A stretch of 12,082 bases of DNA, taken from contig JAEZCR010000260.1 in NCBI GenBank assembly GCA_023433465.1, positions 1-12,082 of the forward strand, read 5' to 3'. The position numbers were made by a program, and so were the translations under genes. Shown here one piece after another: positions 7,093 through 12,082 of the stretch. Each line of letters opens with the position of its first letter. Within the stretch, counting starts at the first letter, position 1. This stretch comes from Pseudomonadota bacterium (GTDB lineage: Bacteria > Pseudomonadota > Gammaproteobacteria > Steroidobacterales > Steroidobacteraceae). The notes below the pieces were generated by a model. The model had not been told where the DNA came from. It worked only from the letters and a program-made list of their open reading frames with translations, and made no database searches.

Positions 7093-9006
7093 ATGTCCAT
7101 CATCGACCGTATCCTTGGCCGCGCCCCGGTCGGCGGACCGAACCAGTCCGCGCGTGCGGACTCGCTCCCGCCCATCACCGAACTGCCGGCGCCGCCCAGC
7201 CAGGACGGTACGTCAGCGCCACCCACCGAACGGCCCATCCGTGTCTACGACCAGCAGGGCCGCAAGATCGAGGTCGGCCGTGAAGCCTGGCGTCGGGATG
7301 TGCTGCTTCCCCATCTTTCGGCGAACCGAGATGACCCGGACGCGCTCCACGGCCTCATCCGCGATGCACTCCGCGACGATTTTGCGCTCGATGTGCTGGA
7401 GTATGCACGCCACCTCGCCGATACGGACCCGCAACCGCGCCGGGGCGCGTTGCTGCTCGGCGCGGTCCTCCTTCAACTGAAGGATTTCGACGGCGCGCGC
7501 GCCGTGCTCGAACGCGCCGTCGCGCGGCACGGCGAGGATCCCTATCTACTGGCGAGTCTCGCCCGCGCGGTCGCGGAGCTCGGCGACGAGGATCGCGCGG
7601 AGGAGCTGATCTGGCGCGCGCTCGCCCTCGATCCAAACGATGAAGCGGCGCTCGAATGGGTCGCCGCGCGGGCCGGCGCGACCGGCGGACAGCCGGCGAT
7701 GCTCGCGATCTACGCGCGCGCCGCGATGATGCCCGGAAGCTGGCGCGCGAACCTGGCGCTCGCGGCCGCGGCGCTCGCACGAGGCGACGTGGACGAGGCG
7801 GCGAACTTGTACGAGGAGGCGCTCGCGCGCGTGGCGCCGCCGCCCACGAGCCTGCTGGTGCGGCTGTCCGGGGATCTCGCGGATCGCGGGCAGCATGACT
7901 TGCTGGTGCGCCTGGTGGAGACGCGTTTCAACCCCGCCGCGCACGGGCTCATCGTCGGCAACAACCTGCTGCGCGCGCTTTTCGAACTCGGCCGGTTCGT
8001 CGAGGCGGGGCGCTTGATCGAGCGGCTCCAGGCGGAGCGGCGGCCCGAGTGGGGTGATTCGCTGCTCGCCTGGCAACAGAAGCTCGACGACATGCGCAGG
8101 CGATGCGGAACGGCCGCGGCGCCTGCCGAACTGACCTTCCTGCAGCTCGAGCGACCGGTGTGGTCGAGCGGACAGTTTGGTTTCGAGGCGGTATTGCCGC
8201 GTAAAGCCGAGTCGGCGCCGCGCATCCTCGTCGTCTGCGCGAGCGGGGACTGTCCGCCGGCGTCGGCGCGGGAGCTGGGCCGCATCTCGCGGGCGTTGCC
8301 GATGTTCCTCGCGGAAGAGTTGTACCTGTGCACGCGGGCCCGCTGCGCTTTCGTATTGCCCTGGATGAAACGCGGCGGGTTCGTCCTGTCGCCGCGACCC
8401 TGGACGCGCGCTAGCCTGTCGGAACCTCCGGCGCCGCCGCAGCTCATCGTGTTCACGCACGTCGATGCGGCGCGGACGCCATGGAGCGCGCGGTTGACGC
8501 TCGAACAGCCACAGCGTCCCGAGGCGCCAGGAATCACGATCCGCCAGAACATCGATCCCGCGAACGTCGCGCAGGGCGTGGTCGCGCTGCTCGAGACGCT
8601 GATGATGCGGGTGTCCGTGCTGCTCGCCGTGCAGCGGCTCGAGGCCGATCCGGCGCTGGCCGCGCCCGACAGTGGCCGCCTCGCGGCCTATCTGAACGCG
8701 CTCGAACAGGCGCTCGCGGTCTGGATCGCCGTGAGCCAGGAGGTCGGCGACTCGTTCCTCGAGCCGGACCGGGCGATCTTCGACCAGCTGTTCGACGTCT
8801 GCGAGAAAGGCGCCCGGATGCTGCGGCCCCGCATGTTGTACCTCACCGCTCTCGCGAGCCGCGCGCGTCTTCGTCCCGATCTCGTGGGTGAATACCTCGA
8901 CAAACTACTGCCGCTCGAGGAGCGGTACCCGCCCACGCATGCTTCCGGCGCGCGACTCCTGGCGTCCGCCGAGGAAGGCATCGCCGGCCTGGTCCGCTCT
9001 GGATGA
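7093..9006 (+). CDS. TPR-repeat protein with uncharacterised C-terminal domain
   Basis: This 637-residue protein lacks a signal peptide or TM segment, so it is probably cytoplasmic. Residues 1-47 are Pro/Ser-rich and probably disordered. Residues 48-110 hold RVYDQQGRKIEV..EAWRRDVLLPHL..NRDDPDALHGLI, an N-terminal module I have seen before TPR arrays in uncharacterised gammaproteobacterial proteins (from memory). TPR-like helix pairs follow at about 116-148, 150-183 and 205-275, with the W/G/Y/A/P pattern best in ELGDEDRAEELIWRALALDPND. The C-terminal 300 residues are not repeats. They include PRILVVCASGDCPP, a helix with SRALPMFLAEELYL, and VFTHVDA followed by long helices, somewhat like a TolB-N-type alpha/beta domain. 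The gene overlaps the CPBP gene by 4 bp (ATGA), so the two are translationally coupled. It may be an adaptor for that membrane protein; function is unknown. Confidence 0.85.
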   Translation: MSIIDRILGRAPVGGPNQSARADSLPPITELPAPPSQDGTSAPPTERPIRVYDQQGRKIEVGREAWRRDVLLPHLSANRDDPDALHGLIRDALRDDFALDVLEYARHLADTDPQPRRGALLLGAVLLQLKDFDGARAVLERAVARHGEDPYLLASLARAVAELGDEDRAEELIWRALALDPNDEAALEWVAARAGATGGQPAMLAIYARAAMMPGSWRANLALAAAALARGDVDEAANLYEEALARVAPPPTSLLVRLSGDLADRGQHDLLVRLVETRFNPAAHGLIVGNNLLRALFELGRFVEAGRLIERLQAERRPEWGDSLLAWQQKLDDMRRRCGTAAAPAELTFLQLERPVWSSGQFGFEAVLPRKAESAPRILVVCASGDCPPASARELGRISRALPMFLAEELYLCTRARCAFVLPWMKRGGFVLSPRPWTRASLSEPPAPPQLIVFTHVDAARTPWSARLTLEQPQRPEAPGITIRQNIDPANVAQGVVALLETLMMRVSVLLAVQRLEADPALAAPDSGRLAAYLNALEQALAVWIAVSQEVGDSFLEPDRAIFDQLFDVCEKGARMLRPRMLYLTALASRARLRPDLVGEYLDKLLPLEERYPPTHASGARLLASAEEGIAGLVRSG

Positions 9007-9695
9007 ACCCACTGCACGAGCGCATCCGCCGGCTGACGCCCGGCGTGGAGTTCCTCATCGTCCTGGTGTGGGCATTCGGCATGCCCATCTTCTCCTCGAT
9101 CGTCGCGGTCCTCGGGGCCGGCGCCGAATCCGCGCACGCCGTCTTCAATGACGAGGCGCTGCTCTCGATCCTGATCTTCGAGATCGTGCAGGCCGGGTTC
9201 CTGGTATGGTTCCTGCGAATCCGCGGCTGGACGCTCGAGAAGATAGGCCTGCGCGTCACGTGGCGCGGCACCGCCTGGGGGTTGCTGCTGCTCGTGGTGA
9301 CCTACGTCGTGACGATCGGGGCGCAGGCGCTGGCGCAGATCATTCTGCCGATCGATCACGCGCTCGCGGCCGAGCAATATCCCAGGGCCGCGCGCGGGCT
9401 CAGCATGCAGCTCGTGTTCCTTACGTCGACCGTGAACGGCATCTTCGAAGAAGTCTTCGTCGCGGGCTACATCATCACCGTGCTCAGGGAGCGGCGCGGC
9501 GAATGGATCGCGATCAACGTGAGCACCGTGGTGCGAATGTTGTATCACCTGTACCAGGGGCCGATCGGGATCATCACGGTCGTGCCGATGGGCCTGCTGT
9601 ACGGGTACACGTACGTGCGCACGCGGCAGCTCTGGCCGCTGATCGTCGCGCACGTGCTGGTCGACATCATCGGGCTGTCGTTCGCGACGGCCTGA
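9003..9695 (+). CDS. CPBP (CAAX/Abi) family intramembrane metalloprotease homologue
   Basis: This 230-residue membrane protein has about six hydrophobic segments (near residues 16-38, 53-71, 92-116, 134-160, 168-200 and 211-228). The CPBP family includes Rce1-type proteases that act on prenylated or other peptides within the membrane through two glutamates and histidines. Here motif 1 is E149-E150-V-F-V-A154 in place of EExxxR. Motif 2 is R178-M-L-Y-H182-L-Y-Q-G, with Arg where Phe usually stands in FxxxH. The last motif is H217-V-L-V-D221. The presumed catalytic Glu pair and both His are therefore present, while the motif 1 Arg is absent and an Arg appears in motif 2. The start codon overlaps the stop of the TPR gene (ATGA), implying coupled translation. 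It ends 7 bp from the stop of the convergent hydrolase. Bacterial members include bacteriocin-immunity proteins; the role here is unknown. Confidence 0.85.
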   Translation: MNPLHERIRRLTPGVEFLIVLVWAFGMPIFSSIVAVLGAGAESAHAVFNDEALLSILIFEIVQAGFLVWFLRIRGWTLEKIGLRVTWRGTAWGLLLLVVTYVVTIGAQALAQIILPIDHALAAEQYPRAARGLSMQLVFLTSTVNGIFEEVFVAGYIITVLRERRGEWIAINVSTVVRMLYHLYQGPIGIITVVPMGLLYGYTYVRTRQLWPLIVAHVLVDIIGLSFATA

Positions 9696-9708
9696 GCGCC
9701 GGTCAGGC
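9690..9708. terminator. Inverted repeat joining two convergent stop codons
   Basis: GCCTGA (9690-9695) and TCAGGC (9703-9708) form a 6-bp stem with a 7-nt loop. Each arm is the final Ala codon plus TGA of one of the two convergent genes. There is no T-run, so it is at best a weak bidirectional terminator; the symmetry may simply reflect both genes ending in GCC-TGA. Confidence 0.3.
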
Positions 9709-10551
9709 GGCGCGCCGCGACTGCAGCTCCCGGGCGACGCGGCGCCGCTCGCGTTCGCGCAGCAGCTGCTGGCCGCGCGCCCATTCGAGCGCGTGGTCGG
9801 CGATCTCGCGCCAGCCTTCCTGGCGGATCAGGAAGTGCGCGCGGCCCGCGTATTCGAGATATTCGGTCACCGCCGAGGATTTCCGGTACAGGCGGTAGTT
9901 CGACTTCACGACCGACGGCGGCACGAAGCGATCGTGTTCGCCCGCGACCAGGAGCAGCGGGGGGCGCTTGTTCCGCAGCACGTTGACCGTTTCCGCGTAG
10001 GGATTGAAGTTCGAGAGCCCGACCCGGAGAAGTAGCTGGGCGGCGGCCGGCACCGCGTATTGCTGGTACGCGCCGTCGGATACCGCGCGTGTCGAGTCGC
10101 TCATGAATGCGTAGTGGAACTGCCGGGGCGTCAGTGCGACGCCACCGTAACCGTCGAGTTGGCGGATCAATTGGGGCGCAACGACTCGCAGCGTCGACCA
10201 CGGCATGCGCCAGACGCCTTTCGGTGGCGTTGGCGCAAGCGCGATGCCGCACGCGCCGAGGCCGCGGGCGACCAGCGCCTGCGCGACCAGTCCCCCGAGG
10301 CAGTGTCCGATGATGATCGGGGGCGAATCGAGGTCCTGCACGAGTAGTTCGTAGTGGTCGACGATCTGGCGGAAGCCGAGGCGCTCGAACGATCGCGGGT
10401 CACGGCGCAGGGCGCGGATGTCGCGTTCCATGCCCGGCCAGGGCGGGGCGTAGACGTTGAAGCCGCGCTCGAGGAAGTGATCCGTCCAGCCTTCCAGGCT
10501 CCGTGGCGTCATCCACAGGCCGTGAATCAGCACGATGTTGTTAGTGTGCAT
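9703..10551 (-). CDS. Alpha/beta hydrolase with cysteine in the nucleophile position
   Basis: This 282-residue protein of the alpha/beta hydrolase superfamily has the oxyanion HG motif (H10-G11), the PPWPG loop (residues 36-40) and a nucleophile elbow G82-H-C84-L-G86-G. The acid is D207 in VAGEHDRFVPP and the base is H239 in GRAHF. Most relatives have Ser at the elbow (GHSxGG). Here the codon is TGC (10302-10300), giving a Cys-His-Asp triad as in dienelactone hydrolase. A cap region lies about residues 112-190. The C-terminal 25 residues are a basic Arg/Glu-rich helix. No signal peptide is seen, so it is probably cytoplasmic. The substrate is unknown; relatives include esterases and haloperoxidase-like enzymes. 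It is divergent from the thioredoxin gene across 188 bp that hold a palindrome, and has no clear ribosome binding site. Confidence 0.88.
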   Translation of the reverse strand: MHTNNIVLIHGLWMTPRSLEGWTDHFLERGFNVYAPPWPGMERDIRALRRDPRSFERLGFRQIVDHYELLVQDLDSPPIIIGHCLGGLVAQALVARGLGACGIALAPTPPKGVWRMPWSTLRVVAPQLIRQLDGYGGVALTPRQFHYAFMSDSTRAVSDGAYQQYAVPAAAQLLLRVGLSNFNPYAETVNVLRNKRPPLLLVAGEHDRFVPPSVVKSNYRLYRKSSAVTEYLEYAGRAHFLIRQEGWREIADHALEWARGQQLLRERERRRVARELQSRRAA

Positions 10552-10625
10552 GGGCCGCCCGTCTAACCAGTCAAGGGAACTTCAGCACAAAATCACCGGC
10601 GTGGAATTCCGGGGGAATCTTAAGT

Positions 10626-10644
10626 CTGGTCATTTCCTGACCAG
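10626..10644. promoter_or_regulatory. Palindrome CTGGTCA-N5-TGACCAG, candidate operator
   Basis: CTGGTCA (10626-10632), TTTCC, then TGACCAG (10638-10644) is a perfect 7-bp inverted repeat. It sits in the middle of the 188-bp divergent region, about 75 bp before the hydrolase start and 95 bp before the thioredoxin start. No T-run follows, which argues for a dimeric repressor site rather than a terminator. The half-site resembles GntR/FadR-type TGGTC sequences, but the spacing is wider. The regulator is unknown. Confidence 0.45.
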
Positions 10645-10726
10645 TTGCACGGCGGCGGAATGTTGTTAGATCGGAGGATTCCTACGCACCCTCCAAGGGT
10701 GTCGCCGCGTTCGCTCAGGCCCGGGT

Positions 10727-10732
10727 TAAGCT
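10727..10732 (+). promoter_or_regulatory. Candidate -10 box for a leaderless thioredoxin transcript
   Basis: TAAGCT, within GGGTTAAGCT, ends 7 bp before the ATG at 10740, and no ribosome binding site is visible. This spacing places the transcription start at the ATG. No good -35 box is seen. Confidence 0.35.
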
Positions 10733-10739
10733 TGTCGTC

Positions 10740-11039
10740 ATGGACGAACCCTCGCTCGAAGAAATCAACGCCCTCCCGGAACCCGCCGTGATCGAGTTCG
10801 GCGCGAGCTGGTGCGGCTATTGCCAGGCGGCGCAGGCGGACATCGCGGCGGTGCTCAAACAGCACCCGACGGTCCGGCACATCAAGGTGGAAGACGGCAA
10901 GGGGAAGCGGCTGGGGCGGCACTTCGGCGTGAAGCTCTGGCCGACGCTCGTGCTCGTGGAGGGTGGCGAGGAGCGCGGCCGGGTGGTGCGGCCCGGGAAT
11001 GCCGCCGAAATCGAGGCCATTTTCCAGGGCGTGAACTGA
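10740..11039 (+). CDS. Thioredoxin family protein
   Basis: This is a 99-residue minimal thioredoxin. The redox motif is W24-C25-G-Y-C28, preceded by VIEFGAS, with the cis-proline P68 in LWPTLVLV and the closing strand-helix GRVVRPGNAAEIEAIF. The dipeptide GY differs from the GP of classical thioredoxin; such variants are common in thioredoxin-like and thioredoxin 2-like proteins and shift the redox potential. It is slightly shorter than E. coli thioredoxin (about 108) because the N-terminal helix and strand are reduced. No signal peptide or TM segment is seen, so it should act in the cytoplasm as a disulfide reductant. The start at 10740 has no ribosome binding site and is the only ATG that fits the fold. 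It precedes the secreted protein gene by 43 bp. Confidence 0.9.
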   Translation: MDEPSLEEINALPEPAVIEFGASWCGYCQAAQADIAAVLKQHPTVRHIKVEDGKGKRLGRHFGVKLWPTLVLVEGGEERGRVVRPGNAAEIEAIFQGVN

Positions 11040-11046
11040 CTCGCCC

Positions 11047-11073
11047 TTGGCGTGGGGCGGAATTCGCTAAGGT
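11047..11073 (+). promoter_or_regulatory. Candidate promoter of a leaderless transcript before the secreted-protein gene
   Basis: TTGGCG (11047-11052, four of six to TTGACA), a 15-bp spacer and TAAGGT (11068-11073) end 9 bp before the ATG at 11083. No ribosome binding site is seen. The spacer is short, so the -35 assignment is weak. Confidence 0.35.
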
Positions 11074-11082
11074 TCGGCCTGC

Positions 11083-12030
11083 ATGTTCAAGTCGCTGGTC
11101 ATCGTTGCCCTGGGGTTCGGCGTCGGGCTGTTCGGCTCGGGTGACGCGCTCGCCCAGGGGCCCGCGGATACGGACGAGTCGGCCTATCAGCCGTCGACCC
11201 TGGCGAAGGTGATGGGCGGCAGCGCGCGCTCGCAGAACGACGAGGCGGAGCTCGCGGCGCCGGGGCAGTGGTTTCACACGACCGCGACGTACACGGGCCG
11301 CAAGCGTCCGCTGTCGGGGCGCTTTCGGCCCATCGTCAGCTCGTGGGTGAGCAGCCGGGGATTGCCCGCGGACCAGGTCGAGATGTTCTTCACCGGGGAA
11401 TTGCCCGAGCTCGAGTTCGAGCAGGGCGGCAAGAAGTACTGGATCATGGCCGGGCTTCCAGGCGGCCTTGGGTTCGACATCTATCCGGCCGGGCAGAAGC
11501 TCACTATCTACCTGCAGAAGGTGGGGTTCGCGTCCGGCACGCCGGTCGCGATGCTCACGCTCGCGAAACTACCGGGCGGCGCCGCCTCGGCCACCGTTCC
11601 CGCGCAGCGGCGCATGCGCAATGCGCGCATGGGTGAAGGCGCGCGGCGCCAGGAGGCGACGTTCACGAGCGGGTCGGCGACGTTCACGTATGCGGGGCGG
11701 CAGTACACGTTGCCGCTCGATGTCATGGGGCGGCATTCCATCGCGCCCGGTCTCTATTCGTACGAGAACGGGGTGCGAACCGCGCTGCTGGAGTTCGGCT
11801 CGGGCGATTCGCAATACCTTCTGCTGCGCGTGCCGGTGAGCGAAGGGGGCGAGGCTCCCGACATCGTGCCGTATCTCGTCCTCAACGGCCGCATCGTGCC
11901 TCCCATCGATCTCGGCGCCTGCGCGGTCAACGCGGCCCGCGTCCAACGCGACGGCACCCGCGGCTCGATCGACTGCACCTCCGCCCCCCGCGCCGTCCTC
12001 ACGAAGCTCGACTTCACCGCCAGTAGATAG
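11083..12030 (+). CDS. Secreted protein of unknown function
   Basis: I do not recognise this 315-residue protein. The N-terminus is a Sec signal peptide (MFKSLVIVAL, a Gly/Leu/Val core, and DALA-Q with cleavage after A24), so the mature protein is periplasmic or outside. The mature part starts with a flexible stretch and then appears beta-rich: WFHTTATYTGRKRPLSGRF, VEMFFTGELPELEFEQGGKKYWIM, LTIYLQKVGF. A basic Arg/Ala/Met linker lies at about residues 174-193 (RRMRNARMGEGARRQ). A second beta-rich half follows, with ATFTYAGRQYTLPLDVMG, LLEFGSGDSQYLLLRVPV and VPYLVLNGRIVPP. Two Cys near the end (GACAV and IDCTS) probably form a disulfide. The gene is 43 bp downstream of thioredoxin, on the same strand, but has its own leaderless-type -10 candidate. 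A long hairpin starts just after the stop. Confidence 0.75.
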   Translation: MFKSLVIVALGFGVGLFGSGDALAQGPADTDESAYQPSTLAKVMGGSARSQNDEAELAAPGQWFHTTATYTGRKRPLSGRFRPIVSSWVSSRGLPADQVEMFFTGELPELEFEQGGKKYWIMAGLPGGLGFDIYPAGQKLTIYLQKVGFASGTPVAMLTLAKLPGGAASATVPAQRRMRNARMGEGARRQEATFTSGSATFTYAGRQYTLPLDVMGRHSIAPGLYSYENGVRTALLEFGSGDSQYLLLRVPVSEGGEAPDIVPYLVLNGRIVPPIDLGACAVNAARVQRDGTRGSIDCTSAPRAVLTKLDFTASR

Positions 12031-12033
12031 GGT

Positions 12034-12082
12034 GCCTGGCACGGAAAATCCGGGATAACTCTTGCCCGGATTGGTGCCAGGC
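12034..12082. repeat. Nested long hairpin (REP-like or terminator), reaches window end
   Basis: Outer arms GCCTGGCAC (12034-12042) and GTGCCAGGC (12074-12082) are perfectly complementary. Inside them AATCCGGG (12047-12054) and CCCGGATT (12065-12072) form a second perfect 8-bp stem around a 10-nt loop. It begins 3 bp after the stop of the secreted-protein gene. The outer arm is part of GGTGCCTGGCAC, a near-palindrome of the kind seen in dispersed REP-like elements. Such a stem could also stop transcription, though no T-run is visible before the window ends. Confidence 0.75.

Noticed and set aside
7546..8552. Two long minus-strand frames opposite the TPR gene
   Set aside because: Compositionally biased (Arg, Ser, Ala) with no motifs, and the plus strand shows TPR periodicity.
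10688..10702. CACCC-TCCAA-GGGTG hairpin before the thioredoxin gene
   Set aside because: A 5-bp stem in GC-rich DNA without extension or T-run; not distinguishable from chance.
1..12082. A defence system, biosynthetic cluster or CRISPR array
   Set aside because: The SnoaL-like, SRPBCC and hydrolase genes could suggest a polyketide cluster, but no synthase or carrier genes are present, the genes are separately oriented, and no regularly spaced repeats or nuclease genes were seen.

Overview
The window is a GC-rich (roughly two-thirds G+C by eye), gene-dense stretch of bacterial chromosome. Sec, Tat and lipobox export signals, a c-type cytochrome fused to a quinoprotein, and a YecR-type lipoprotein point to a Gram-negative proteobacterium. 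Overall style (leaderless-looking starts, a TPR protein with a VYD..GR N-terminal motif) suggests a gammaproteobacterium near Xanthomonadales/Steroidobacterales. That placement is an inference, not a demonstrated assignment. No rRNA, tRNA, CRISPR array or transposase gene was seen.

Layout. (1) 2-3140, plus strand: the end of a ThuA-domain protein, then a periplasmic PQQ-dependent dehydrogenase with a cytochrome c domain inserted in its propeller. These look like an oxidative sugar or alcohol catabolism cassette. (2) 3175-4139, minus strand: a visibly AT-richer two-gene unit (a pentapeptide-like small protein and a two-TM protein with a soluble helical tail) that looks acquired. (3) 4393-5490, plus strand: an NAD-dependent epimerase/dehydratase with a Tat leader, probably exported. 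(4) 5555-6617: a divergent pair of small single-domain proteins, an SRPBCC protein (minus) and an SgcJ/EcaC-type SnoaL-like protein (plus). (5) 6703-9695, plus strand: a YecR-like lipoprotein behind a set of phased response-regulator-type half-sites, then a TPR protein overlapping by 4 bp with a CPBP-family membrane protease homologue. (6) 9703-10551, minus strand: an alpha/beta hydrolase with Cys in place of the nucleophile Ser. (7) 10740-12030, plus strand: a minimal thioredoxin and a secreted protein of unknown function, followed by a large nested hairpin running into the window edge.

How it works together. Clear functional links exist only for ThuA plus quinoprotein (sugar oxidation) and for the translationally coupled TPR/CPBP pair. 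The rest is a run of individually transcribed housekeeping or accessory genes. I found no convincing new multi-gene system. The best leads are the TPR/CPBP pair, the Cys-type hydrolase, the 11-bp-phased operator array, the AT-rich island and the apparently leaderless promoters.
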